This document shows, piece after piece, positions 9,623 through 17,975 of a stretch of 64,000 nucleotides of DNA. Source of the DNA: an uncultured Lachnospiraceae bacterium (lineage in GTDB: Bacteria > Bacillota > Clostridia > Lachnospirales > Lachnospiraceae). Position 1 is the first letter of the stretch, and each line of letters starts with the position of its first letter. A model generated the notes under the pieces. The model saw only the letters and a list, made by a program, of their open reading frames with translations, did not search any database and had not been told where the DNA came from. The stretch is from NCBI GenBank assembly GCA_947571775.1, contig CANOZK010000002.1, forward strand, positions 62,001 to 126,000. The letters are read 5' to 3'. A program made the translations under genes and the position numbers.

Positions 9623-10894
9623 TTACGCTTCGTCAATGGCCTTTCCAATATCGTTTCGCATATATTTATTCGCAAACGAAATCCATTCTGTGGCTTCGTA
9701 AGCATTTTTGCGGGCTTCTTTCAAATCCCTGCCCTTTGCCGTAATGCCCAGTACCCGGCCGCCGTTGGTAACGATGGTATCCCCGTCTAGCTTTGTCCCG
9801 GCATGGAAGCAGTAATAGCCGTCCTTGCCTTTGAACCTCTCAAATCCCTGCATGGGGATTCCTTTTTCGTAAGCCAGCGGATAGCCCTGGGAAGCCAGCA
9901 CCACGCAGACTGCGGCATTGTCCTCAAAGGTCAGATCCACATCTGATAAAGTGCCCGCCAGACAAGCTTCGATGACCTCAATGATATCATTTTCCATCCT
10001 GGGCAGTACGACCTGTGCCTCCGGATCTCCAAAACGGGCATTGTATTCCAGAACCTTCGGGCCGTCTTTCGTCAGCATCAGGCCAAAGAACAGGATTCCC
10101 GTAAACGGCCGTCCCTCCTGACGCATCGCATCCACCGTCGGCTGGAAAATATGTTTCTGACAAAATTCGTCAATCTCCGGTGTGTAAAACGGGCTGGGGG
10201 AAAATGTGCCCATACCGCCGGTATTTAAGCCTTGATCGCCGTCTTTCGCCCGCTTGTGATCCTGCGCGGAGGTCATGGTCTTTACCGTCTTGCCGTCCAC
10301 AAAGGCCAGCACAGATACCTCCCGGCCAGTCATAAACTCCTCGACCACCATCGTATTGCCCGCGTCGCCGAACTTCTTTTCCTGCATAATGGTGCGCACG
10401 CCCTCTTTGGCCTCCTCTAAAGTCTGGCAAATCAGCACGCCTTTGCCGAGTGCCAGGCCGTCCGCCTTTAACACAATCGGAAACTGTGCCTGTTCCAGAT
10501 ATTCCAGCGCTTTGGCCGAATCGTCGAAGCTCTCATACGCCGCTGTGGGGATCTGGTATTTCTTCATCAGATCCTTGGAAAATGCCTTGGAAGCCTCTAT
10601 CACCGCGGCATTTTTCCTGGGGCCGAACACCCGCAGCCCCTCTTTTTCAAACTCGTCCACAATACCGCCCGCCAGAGGATCGTCCATGCCGATAATCGTC
10701 AAGTCAATGGCTTTCTCCTTGGCGAAAGCAACCAGCTTGTCAAATTCCATCGCGCCGATATTGACGCATTCCGCATATTCCGCAATCCCGGCATTGCCAG
10801 GGGCACAGTAAATCTTATCCGCCTTCGGACTTTTTGCCACGCTCCAGGCAATGGTATGTTCTCTTCCTCCGCCGCCTACGATCAGTATCTTCAT
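9623..10894 (-). CDS. purD: Phosphoribosylamine--glycine ligase
   Basis: Second step of de novo purine synthesis: joins glycine to phosphoribosylamine with ATP to give GAR. 423 residues, the normal length. N-terminal MKILIVGGGGREHTIAW, then an ATP-grasp fold with KADGLALGKGV, VEEFMTGREVSVLAF, QDHKRAKDGDQGLNTGGMG and VLEYNARFGDPEAQ, which hold the ATP and metal ligands. It is the last purine gene of a purE-purM-purN-purD run (5-bp gap after purN) and is followed after 7 nt by a glycosyltransferase. Confidence 0.97.
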   Translation of the reverse strand: MKILIVGGGGREHTIAWSVAKSPKADKIYCAPGNAGIAEYAECVNIGAMEFDKLVAFAKEKAIDLTIIGMDDPLAGGIVDEFEKEGLRVFGPRKNAAVIEASKAFSKDLMKKYQIPTAAYESFDDSAKALEYLEQAQFPIVLKADGLALGKGVLICQTLEEAKEGVRTIMQEKKFGDAGNTMVVEEFMTGREVSVLAFVDGKTVKTMTSAQDHKRAKDGDQGLNTGGMGTFSPSPFYTPEIDEFCQKHIFQPTVDAMRQEGRPFTGILFFGLMLTKDGPKVLEYNARFGDPEAQVVLPRMENDIIEVIEACLAGTLSDVDLTFEDNAAVCVVLASQGYPLAYEKGIPMQGFERFKGKDGYYCFHAGTKLDGDTIVTNGGRVLGITAKGRDLKEARKNAYEATEWISFANKYMRNDIGKAIDEA

Positions 10895-10899
10895 GTCCT

Positions 10900-11526
10900 C
10901 TACTCCTTTATCACCACTTTATTCTGTTCCACTGTCACTTTTCCATTGGCAATCAGGTCAATCGCACGGGGCAAAAGCTGCCATTCCGCCTCCTCCATCA
11001 CTCTGCGCTGCAAAGTCTGAGGCGTATCCTCCGGCAAAACTTCCACCGCCTTCTGCAAAATAATCGGCCCGGTATCCGTCCCTTCATCCACAAAATGTAC
11101 CGTAGCTCCGGTCACTTTCACGCCGCGCTCTAGCGCCTTTTCATGCACCAAAAGCCCATAACAGCCCGTGCCGCTGAAAGCCGGAATCAGCGCTGGATGT
11201 ACATTGACAATCCGGTTGGGATAAGCGTCGATCATGGCCTTTGGCATCACCACCATACATCCGGCCAGGACCACCAGATCGGCCCGATAGGACTGCACGG
11301 TTTTGACCAAGGCTTCGTGGTAAAGCTCTCGGTTCTCATAGGAATCCGGGGAAACGCAGACTGCCTCCACGCCAAAATTCTTTGCCCGTTCCAGGGCATA
11401 CGCATCTGCATTGTTGCTGATCACCGCCGTCACAGCAGCGTTGGTAATCCGTCCCTGCTTCTGCGCGTCCAAAATCGCCTGCAAGTTCGTCCCGCCGCCG
11501 GAAACCAGAACGACTACTCTTAACAT
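10900..11526 (-). CDS. purN: Phosphoribosylglycinamide formyltransferase
   Basis: Third purine step: transfers a formyl group from 10-formyl-tetrahydrofolate to GAR. 208 residues, as usual. [13 protein letters not shown] forms the phosphate-binding N-terminus, [10 protein letters not shown] and [20 protein letters not shown] contain the catalytic His of the NxHPAL motif, and [15 protein letters not shown] carries the catalytic Asp. It overlaps the end of purM by 7 bp, showing tight translational coupling. Confidence 0.97.
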   Translation of the reverse strand: MLRVVVLVSGGGTNLQAILDAQKQGRITNAAVTAVISNNADAYALERAKNFGVEAVCVSPDSYENRELYHEALVKTVQSYRADLVVLAGCMVVMPKAMIDAYPNRIVNVHPALIPAFSGTGCYGLLVHEKALERGVKVTGATVHFVDEGTDTGPIILQKAVEVLPEDTPQTLQRRVMEEAEWQLLPRAIDLIANGKVTVEQNKVVIKE

Positions 11527-12545
11527 AATGTCACCCCTTTATCGCCGGATACAATCTCGCCCACCACATAGGGCGTTTCGCCCGCCTGCTTGATCGCCTC
11601 CATTGTCTTTTCCACATCCGCGGCGTCCACAGCCATAATCATTCCGAGTCCCATGTTGTAAGTATTGTACATCATCTGCGGCTCCACCTCGCCTTTTTTT
11701 GCCAGCAGTTGGAAAATCGGCGGTATCGCATAACTGTCTTTTTTGATCTGCGCATGAAAGCCTTCCTGTAACATCCGGGGAATATTCTCATAAAATCCGC
11801 CCCCGGTAATATGGCAGCAGCCGTGAATTCGCACGCCCGCGCTGCGGATAGCTGACAATGCTTTTACATAAATCTTGGTAGGCGCCAGCAGAGCCTCGCC
11901 CAATGTACCGCCCAGTTCTTCATAATAAGTATCGAGAGATTCCCGCGTCATATCAAAAATTTTGCGCACCAGGGAAAATCCGTTGCTGTGTACGCCGGAA
12001 GAAGCCATGCCGACCAGCACGTCTCCCGTCTGGATCTCCTTGCCGGTAATCAGCTCCTTTTCATCCACGATCCCCACCGCAAATCCGGCCAGATCGTATT
12101 CATCCTCCGGGTAAAATCCCGGCATTTCCGCGGTCTCGCCGCCAACCAGAGCGGCCCCCGCCTGCACGCACCCTTCGGCTACGCCGCTGACGATCTGAGC
12201 AATCTTTTCCGGGAAATTTTTTCCGCAGGCAATATAATCCAGGAAAAACAGGGGCTGGGCGCCCCCGCAGGCAATGTCGTTGACGCACATAGCCACACAG
12301 TCAATGCCTACCGTATCGTGCTTGTCCAGCAAAAATGCCAATTTTAATTTGGTTCCCACGCCGTCCGTGCCGGAAACCAGGGTCGGTTTCTCCATATGTG
12401 AAAAACCCGCCATGGAAAACGCGCCGGAAAATCCGCCCAGATCGGTAAGCACCTCCGGGCGCATTGTCTTTGCCACATGCTTCTTCATCAGTTCCACAGA
12501 ACGGTAACCCGCCTCGATATCTACGCCCGCTTTCTTATAATCCAT
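11520..12545 (-). CDS. purM: Phosphoribosylformylglycinamidine cyclo-ligase (AIR synthetase)
   Basis: Fifth purine step: ATP-dependent closure of FGAM to AIR. 341 residues, as expected. Diagnostic motifs are [11 protein letters not shown] at the N-terminus, [49 protein letters not shown] and [14 protein letters not shown]. The ATG is preceded by AGGAGGATGCT; the gene follows purE after 9 bp and overlaps purN. Confidence 0.97.
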   Translation of the reverse strand: MDYKKAGVDIEAGYRSVELMKKHVAKTMRPEVLTDLGGFSGAFSMAGFSHMEKPTLVSGTDGVGTKLKLAFLLDKHDTVGIDCVAMCVNDIACGGAQPLFFLDYIACGKNFPEKIAQIVSGVAEGCVQAGAALVGGETAEMPGFYPEDEYDLAGFAVGIVDEKELITGKEIQTGDVLVGMASSGVHSNGFSLVRKIFDMTRESLDTYYEELGGTLGEALLAPTKIYVKALSAIRSAGVRIHGCCHITGGGFYENIPRMLQEGFHAQIKKDSYAIPPIFQLLAKKGEVEPQMMYNTYNMGLGMIMAVDAADVEKTMEAIKQAGETPYVVGEIVSGDKGVTLC

Positions 12546-12554
12546 AGCATCCTC

Positions 12555-13055
12555 CTAGTAATTCTCATACCCTGTTTCCTGCAGTCTGGCGTCTTTTGCT
12601 TCCACCTGCTCCTTCAATTCCTTTGCATAAGCTTTCAGCCGTCCCAGCAGCTCCTCATCGGAGGTTGCCAGGATTTTTGCCGCCAAAAGGCCGGCATTGG
12701 CTCCGCCGTTGATTGCCACAGTCGCCACCGGAATTCCAGAAGGCATCTGTACAATGGAATACAGAGAATCCCGTCCCCCCAGCGATGTGGTATGCATGGG
12801 AATCCCGATTACGGGCATGGGGAAGATTGCCGCACACATCCCCGGCAGATGAGCCGCCATCCCTGCGCCTGCAATGATGACTTTCCATCCTTTCTCCTCT
12901 GCTGATTTTGCATACTCAAAAAACACATCCGGTTCCCGATGGGCAGAAATGATGCGCATCTCATACTCCACTCCCAGCTTATCCAAAATACCTGCCGCTT
13001 TGCTCATCACGGGCATATCCGAATCACTGCCCATTACAATGCCTACTTTCGCCAT
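12555..13055 (-). CDS. purE: N5-carboxyaminoimidazole ribonucleotide mutase
   Basis: Moves the carboxyl group of N5-CAIR to give CAIR (class I PurE). 166 residues from the ATG at 13055, chosen because AAGGAGG lies 8 nt upstream; the frame stays open to 13097. The signature VGIVMGSDSDMPVM binds the ribose phosphate, with SAHREPD and GAGMAAHLPGM typical of PurE. First gene of the purine run in this window. purK, purF, purL and purH are not here, so the pathway is split over the chromosome. Confidence 0.96.
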   Translation of the reverse strand: MAKVGIVMGSDSDMPVMSKAAGILDKLGVEYEMRIISAHREPDVFFEYAKSAEEKGWKVIIAGAGMAAHLPGMCAAIFPMPVIGIPMHTTSLGGRDSLYSIVQMPSGIPVATVAINGGANAGLLAAKILATSDEELLGRLKAYAKELKEQVEAKDARLQETGYENY

Positions 13056-13109
13056 TTCCCGTACCTCCTTTTTTGCTGTGCTTTCTTTAAAGAACATTCA
13101 TTTGCTGTC

Positions 13110-13139
13110 ATTGTATTATATCTGGTTTCCCTTTGTCAA
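13110..13139 (-). promoter_or_regulatory. Promoter for the purE operon
   Basis: Minus-strand TTGACA, 18 nt, TACAAT; the -10 ends about 55 bp before purE. The short leader has no room for a purine riboswitch aptamer. Confidence 0.55.
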
Positions 13140-13168
13140 TGGATGACTAGGAGTTCGTTTAGTATTTG

Positions 13169-13196
13169 GTAACAGTTCAGATACTTTCACGGTATG
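13169..13196 (+). repeat. Copy B of the dispersed inverted-repeat element
   Basis: The left arm GTAACAG and core TTCAGATACTTTCAC match copies C and D; the right arm is degraded (CGGTATG instead of CTGTTAC). It lies between the purE promoter and the end of the M29 peptidase gene. Confidence 0.6.
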
Positions 13197-13252
13197 GAAC
13201 TCCATTTTGTTGATAATTATGCTTTTTTTGCGTGGGCGCTGCGAAATCAATT

Positions 13253-15280
13253 TTACGATTCATCCAGCGGTTCATTCAACGCCTCTGTTCCCGGCAGCAC
13301 GAACCGTCCATCCTCCAGAATCGTCACGGCCCCCTGGGCAGTCAACACTTGGATATGTCCCAATTCATCATAAGGAATGGTGATATCCGTATGGCATCCC
13401 ATATACGCCTTGCTTTTATCCTGCCTGCGCAAAAGCGAAACCTCGTTGTCTCTGGCGATCACTTCCCGGCCGTCCGGGTTGTGTACCGGGATATCTTCCG
13501 ACCAGCTATAACAGGTATCGCCCACTGCAAAATGGGGTCCCATCTTCTCCGCGATCAGAATCGGAAGTTTGTCTTCTATGTGATATTTCCTGGCCGCCAC
13601 ATAGGCTGTGGTGTTGGTGCCAATGGCAAATTCTCCCATGGGCAGCGTTTCGTGATGATAGAGAAGATTTTCCCGGATAAAGTCCCGGTTGTCCGCCTCC
13701 TCTACAAAATTTCCGCACCGATATTCGGCGATCATGCCGTCTTTGAAAATCAGCTCCAGATCCCGATACAAAAGCCCGTTCAAATAAACCTGGCTCACAT
13801 GCAGCACCCCGTTGGTTCCCTTTAGCTGGGGCGACGTAAACACTTCCCCCACGGGGATATTCACGTCCGCCACACAATTCTCAAAAGCAGTTTGTGTATG
13901 GACGTCTTCCAGCGGGTGAAACGCCACGGTCAGATCCGTCCGGTTGCCGTTTCTCCCCTGAATGTGCGCCCGCTCTCCCTGATCCAATGCCTCGATGATA
14001 ATCTGCTGGATCTGCTCATATAATTTGGCGTCCAGCGTATTGATTTTGACCACTTCCTGAAAAATCTCTGGGAAGTTTTCCCCAATCTCCGGCACCGGCC
14101 ATGCAATAATGGTAAAGCTGCGCTCCTCGCCTTTGATATAACGGTTGGTGATCTGTACGATTTGATTGTCGCAAAAGACCTGAAGTTTTTGCTGGCTCTC
14201 CGACAGGGCAAAAGCCTCCGGGCAGTTTTCCGGGGTAAACGGCGTTTCGCCAAAGATCTCCATCACCGCCGGGCCGGCATGTACGTCCGCCCAGTCTTTA
14301 TATTTCTCGTAAGCCTCCTGTGTTGCCCGCAGCCTGCGCTGTACAAAATCTTCATCCAGAAACAGCGCCGCATCTCCCCGGTGATCGTATTCAAACTGAT
14401 TGTTGGGAATGTGCCCATAATACCCGATCCGATGGTGCTGTTTCTTGTTGACGATATGCGATGCCGAACGGTAAATCACCGGCTGCAGCCCCATTTGTTC
14501 AAATTGTAAAATGGCCGCATGCACCACCCGCTCAAATCCCAGACAATAGCGGATATTCACGGTCTTTTTCTTGGACAAATCCTTGTGGGCGTTGAGAAAG
14601 CCGATCCGGTAGCCTTCTGTATAGGTGCGGGCCATCCCATCAATCTCATCCTGGCTCAAGCCGCTTAAAAACTGCGCCACCTGGCGCTCACTGTCCGTAA
14701 TCCATTCCCCGAAATCATACAGATAATCCGGAGTCTGCAAATCTGCCTCCATGATAATTTTCGCCGCAAACGAACATGCCGGGTCCAGTTGTTCCTGGAT
14801 GCGCCGTTCAATCATTTCCTCACAGTAGTCGCTCACATACCAGTACAGGATATCGCGGATTTCCCGTGGATTTGCCGCCCCTTCCTGGGCAAACACGCCG
14901 TAAACCTCCAAAAACAGCTCACAGCATACGGTCATATCCCAGATCCGATTTTCCATAGCGTAAACAATCATGCCCCGCAGCTCACTGTAAAGGAAGCTGA
15001 GATATCTGCCGCATTCCCCCAGTTTCTCTGCCGCATAAGCCGGATTTCCATAAGAATGCGCGTACCTGGAGGGCAGAATATCCTCATATAATTGTCTATT
15101 GCGCTCGCGCTTTTCCTCTAGGGTAAACGACTGCCATCTCTGCCCCGTTTCCGCAGCAAATTTCAGAAAACCGGCTGTCCTGTGAAAATAGTCCTGCCAT
15201 CCCGTTTTTCCCGCCGTCTCACCGGCAATTTCGGCCACTCTCTGAGAAGCCAGATCCCATCGCTCTAACAAATCTTCCAA
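13253..15280 (-). CDS. M29-family-like aminopeptidase with a long N-terminal extension
   Basis: 675 residues, clearly longer than the roughly 400-residue thermophilic M29 aminopeptidases. The C-terminal half resembles that family: GNRTDLTVAFHP, NIPVGEVFTSP (metal Glu), GEFAIGTNTTAYV, LPILIAEKMGPHFAVG (second Glu and His) and a late His/Asp pair in GCHTDITIPYDE. Family knowledge says these are two-metal cytosolic enzymes that release N-terminal residues. The first ~270 residues are mostly helical, contain no obvious signal peptide, and I do not recognise them. The gene is followed by the copy-B repeat and preceded by an HD hydrolase gene at 12 bp. Confidence 0.72.
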   Translation of the reverse strand: MEDLLERWDLASQRVAEIAGETAGKTGWQDYFHRTAGFLKFAAETGQRWQSFTLEEKRERNRQLYEDILPSRYAHSYGNPAYAAEKLGECGRYLSFLYSELRGMIVYAMENRIWDMTVCCELFLEVYGVFAQEGAANPREIRDILYWYVSDYCEEMIERRIQEQLDPACSFAAKIIMEADLQTPDYLYDFGEWITDSERQVAQFLSGLSQDEIDGMARTYTEGYRIGFLNAHKDLSKKKTVNIRYCLGFERVVHAAILQFEQMGLQPVIYRSASHIVNKKQHHRIGYYGHIPNNQFEYDHRGDAALFLDEDFVQRRLRATQEAYEKYKDWADVHAGPAVMEIFGETPFTPENCPEAFALSESQQKLQVFCDNQIVQITNRYIKGEERSFTIIAWPVPEIGENFPEIFQEVVKINTLDAKLYEQIQQIIIEALDQGERAHIQGRNGNRTDLTVAFHPLEDVHTQTAFENCVADVNIPVGEVFTSPQLKGTNGVLHVSQVYLNGLLYRDLELIFKDGMIAEYRCGNFVEEADNRDFIRENLLYHHETLPMGEFAIGTNTTAYVAARKYHIEDKLPILIAEKMGPHFAVGDTCYSWSEDIPVHNPDGREVIARDNEVSLLRRQDKSKAYMGCHTDITIPYDELGHIQVLTAQGAVTILEDGRFVLPGTEALNEPLDES

Positions 15281-15292
15281 ATCCCATTCACC

Positions 15293-15880
15293 TCATTTCT
15301 TCAGATTTCCCAACTCCACGTTTTTCTGAATCAGACTTTCCATGTAGGCCCAGATCTCAGGCGCCCACCGCCTGACCTTCTCGTTTCGCCGATAGACCTG
15401 CTCCTGTGAAATCCCGTGCTCCCGCCAGCTTTTTCCGCCGGAAGCATCGTTTAATAACAGAGGCTGGCAATTATCCATCACACGGGCGAACCGGGCCTCC
15501 GCGGTCTTGCAGCCCTCAAATTCTTCCCACAATTCCTGAAAGTATGTCCGCTGATCCTCCGGCAGCATCCCAAACAATTTTTCGGCCGCCTTCACCTCTT
15601 TTTCATGTTGGGCCGCCTGGGCCTGTATATCATAGGCATAGGCATCCCCTGCCCAGATCTCCACCAAATCGTGAACCAAGACCAGCTCCACCGTCCTCGA
15701 CACATTTACCGGATCCGGCATATACTCCTGCAATACCAGCGCGCACAAAGCCAGATGCCAGGAATGCTCCGCGTCGTCCTCCTTGCGGCTGCCGTCGGCC
15801 AGATAATTCTGCCGTCCGATGATTTTCAGTTTGTCAATCTCCCGCAGAAAATCCATCTGCCGTTTTATCCTCTCCTGCAT
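15293..15880 (-). CDS. HD-domain phosphohydrolase (YfbR-like)
   Basis: 195 residues. The HD metal site is visible: His in EDDAEHSWHLAL, the His-Asp pair in LVLVHDLVEI, and a later Asp near GDAYAYD. This pattern fits small HD hydrolases such as 5'-nucleotidases acting on deoxynucleoside monophosphates, but the exact substrate is inferred. It ends 12 bp before the M29-like peptidase on the same strand and may be co-transcribed with it. No membrane segment. Confidence 0.8.
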   Translation of the reverse strand: MQERIKRQMDFLREIDKLKIIGRQNYLADGSRKEDDAEHSWHLALCALVLQEYMPDPVNVSRTVELVLVHDLVEIWAGDAYAYDIQAQAAQHEKEVKAAEKLFGMLPEDQRTYFQELWEEFEGCKTAEARFARVMDNCQPLLLNDASGGKSWREHGISQEQVYRRNEKVRRWAPEIWAYMESLIQKNVELGNLKK

Positions 15881-15901
15881 AAATCCTCCTTATGAATCCG
15901 C

Positions 15902-16225
15902 CTATGAAATGCCCATCAGATACAGGCCCAGCCAGCCGACCATAAGCAGTCCATTGGCAATCGCCCCTGCCGTACACAGAGAATGGATTCTGTCCTTTGC
16001 GGAAAAACTGAACATTCCCATAAAAAACCCATAGATTGCCAGCAGCACAGCTCCAATGCTGATTCCCCCGATGACCGCCTGGCTGGCCACATATTCCTGA
16101 CCGAAAAAGGAAACCGCTACCGCCGCAAGAAATAACACAAAAGAAAGGACAGCCAGAACCACGGAATAGACTCCGCCCTCTGCCTGTTTCTGTTGTGCAA
16201 ATGCATATCTATATCGTTTTGCCAT
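15902..16225 (-). CDS. Small membrane protein, DUF6142-like
   Basis: 107 residues from the ATG at 16225, which has AGGAGG 9 nt upstream; this start overlaps the end of the VanZ-like gene by 17 bp. After a basic, soluble N-terminus (KRYRYAFAQQKQ) there are three hydrophobic helices. The layout matches a small Lachnospiraceae family that I recall as DUF6142; function unknown. It sits between VanZ-like and HD-hydrolase genes on the same strand. Confidence 0.6.
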   Translation of the reverse strand: MAKRYRYAFAQQKQAEGGVYSVVLAVLSFVLFLAAVAVSFFGQEYVASQAVIGGISIGAVLLAIYGFFMGMFSFSAKDRIHSLCTAGAIANGLLMVGWLGLYLMGIS

Positions 16226-16682
16226 AGAACCGCCTCCTGATTTCATTGCAGATCCAGAATAAAATATAACCCAATAAAGCGCCCAGTGTATTCAGCATCA
16301 GATCGTCCACATCAAAACTTCCCACTCGGAAAATCAACTGCGCCACCTCCACGCAAAGGCTCAGGGAAAAGCCGTTGACCACGATCAGCAGCCAGTTTCG
16401 GAGGCGGTGATCGATGATCGGCAGAATATATCCAAACGGAATGAATCCCACCACATTTCCAAAAATATTCAGCACCATGGCCAACGTCCCCACCTGATCC
16501 CGATAAACCCAGAACCGGTGTATCTCCCGAAAAAGTTTCAGATTATACCGGTATTCCCGTTCTAGCTCCCCTGCCCTTCCATAAGATTCTGCAAAAAACA
16601 AAAAATACACCAACATTCCCATATAAAGCGCAAACAGGAATATTCCCGCGCAGCGAATCCGCTTTTTTGTCTGTTCCTTCAC
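16209..16682 (-). CDS. VanZ-like family membrane protein
   Basis: 157 residues, predicted with four membrane helices. Motifs NIFGNVVGFIPFGYILP and VEVAQLIFRVGSFDVDDLMLNTLG are typical of VanZ-like proteins: conserved Asn and Pro in the first, and Glu followed by DxDD in the second. VanZ gives low-level teicoplanin resistance in enterococci, but most family members are uncharacterised and no other van gene is nearby, so a glycopeptide-resistance role should not be assumed. Confidence 0.87.
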   Translation of the reverse strand: MKEQTKKRIRCAGIFLFALYMGMLVYFLFFAESYGRAGELEREYRYNLKLFREIHRFWVYRDQVGTLAMVLNIFGNVVGFIPFGYILPIIDHRLRNWLLIVVNGFSLSLCVEVAQLIFRVGSFDVDDLMLNTLGALLGYILFWICNEIRRRFYGKTI

Positions 16683-16715
16683 TACTCCACCCTCAGCAAA
16701 CCACCCGCAGCGCGC

Positions 16716-16868
16716 CTATATGGTAATCTCATACTTTCTTTTCAACAGCCGTGCGCCGTTGACAATCATCAAAACACCGCTTGCCAGCCCGATAATCGAC
16801 ACGGCGATTCCTAACGTAAGGCTTAATACCCCTGCCTGGGATATGGTTTTATATATTTTTTCATTCAT
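16716..16868 (-). CDS. Small single- or double-span membrane protein (50 residues)
   Basis: A short frame starting MNEKIYKTISQAG at 16868, with AGGAGA 7 nt upstream. A hydrophobic stretch (about residues 14-40) is followed by a positive end RLLKRKYE. Size, good ribosome site and membrane-protein composition support a real gene. I do not know its function; similar short proteins occur in related Clostridia as far as I recall. It lies between pyrE and the VanZ-like gene on the same strand. Confidence 0.55.
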   Translation of the reverse strand: MNEKIYKTISQAGVLSLTLGIAVSIIGLASGVLMIVNGARLLKRKYEITI

Positions 16869-16947
16869 ATGCAAAGTCTCCTTTTCTTAATTTCATTTAC
16901 AGATGACGATTGCTTATCGCCATCTATCTATATATCTGGCAATTATT

Positions 16948-17634
16948 TCATGCCGGATTTATAGATGCCCCATATTTCTCATAGTATGCATCGATCGCTG
17001 TTTTCATGGCATCGTCAATGATCACATTCCCATGATACGGGCGGTTATATAGATGCTGCACCACCTCTTCCATGGTCACAATCGCCGTTGTCCGAAGCCC
17101 GTACTTTTCTTCAATCTCCTGAAGCGCGCCCTTCGTCCCCTGTCCGCGTTCCATTCGATCCACCGACACCACCAGCCCGAGCGGCTGCACCTGCGCCTGC
17201 GCCTTCAATATGGGCATGGTTTCCCCGATGGAAGTACCCGCTGTGGTCACATCCTCAATGATCACCACCCGATCGCCGTCGACAAGCGGGCTTCCCAGCA
17301 GGATTCCCTTGTCGCCGTGGTCTTTTACCTCTTTTCGATTGGAACAATAACGGATTTCTCTGTCGTACATCTCACTGATGGACATTGAGGCCGCCACCGA
17401 AAGGGGGATTCCCTTATAGGCAGGTCCAAACAATACGTCAAACTCCAGACCGAAAGCCTCCTGAATCGCCCGCGCATAGTACTGGCCGAGCCTGCGAAGC
17501 TGCGCCCCTGTCCGGTAAAAGCCCGCGTTGATAAAGAAAGGGGTATTCCGCCCACTCTTTGTCACAAAATCCCCGAATCTCAAAACCTCACAGTCAATCA
17601 TAAATTCGATAAATTCCTGTTTATATGCCTCCAT
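16948..17634 (-). CDS. pyrE: Orotate phosphoribosyltransferase
   Basis: Forms orotidine monophosphate from orotate and PRPP. 228 residues. The PRPP-binding motif VVIIEDVTTAGTSIGE is clear, with GPAYKGIPLSV and RKEVKDHGDKG of the catalytic loop (Lys-Asp-His-Gly). It stands apart from the other pyrimidine genes at 31-35 kb and has its own promoter (17735-17763). Confidence 0.96.
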   Translation of the reverse strand: MEAYKQEFIEFMIDCEVLRFGDFVTKSGRNTPFFINAGFYRTGAQLRRLGQYYARAIQEAFGLEFDVLFGPAYKGIPLSVAASMSISEMYDREIRYCSNRKEVKDHGDKGILLGSPLVDGDRVVIIEDVTTAGTSIGETMPILKAQAQVQPLGLVVSVDRMERGQGTKGALQEIEEKYGLRTTAIVTMEEVVQHLYNRPYHGNVIIDDAMKTAIDAYYEKYGASINPA

Positions 17635-17734
17635 CTGTTTTTATCTCCTTTTCAAAAACAGCCCCGTCTTACTCACCCTTTGCACATACAGCAAGTAAAT
17701 CAGAGCCTTTGGCCTATCTATATATATTTTCCCT

Positions 17735-17763
17735 ATTCTACCATAGGGATTGTCTTTTTTCAA
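17735..17763 (-). promoter_or_regulatory. Promoter for pyrE
   Basis: Minus-strand TTGAAA, 17 nt, TAGAAT, about 100 bp before pyrE. The leader shows no clear terminator/antiterminator pair of the PyrR type by eye. This promoter and the one at 17809-17836 for the opposite strand together account for the 341-bp gap between pyrE and pepD. Confidence 0.55.
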
Positions 17764-17808
17764 ACAAAAAATTCCTGTTGAATACAATCTATGTAAACGC
17801 TAAAAATA

Positions 17809-17836
17809 TTGACAAAATTTAATTTTATGGTAGAAT
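17809..17836 (+). promoter_or_regulatory. Promoter for the pepD-DUF819 transcript
   Basis: Plus-strand TTGACA, 16 nt, TAGAAT. It is followed by a leader of about 130 nt in which CTGCC and GGCAG form a small hairpin (about 17912-17932). Confidence 0.55.
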
Positions 17837-17975
17837 ATAAACTTGTGAAACTTGGATATATAAATCCCATATTTGGCAATTTTATTATCCATTTCGCATG
17901 ATATATAAATACGACTGCCTGCAATTTTGGCAGCAGTTCTTATAATTCCCCAAAAAAGAAAAGAGGCGAAAGAAA

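Noticed and set aside
16209..16682. Glycopeptide-resistance gene vanZ
   Set aside because: Only the VanZ-like fold is supported; no vanHAX or vanRS genes are present.
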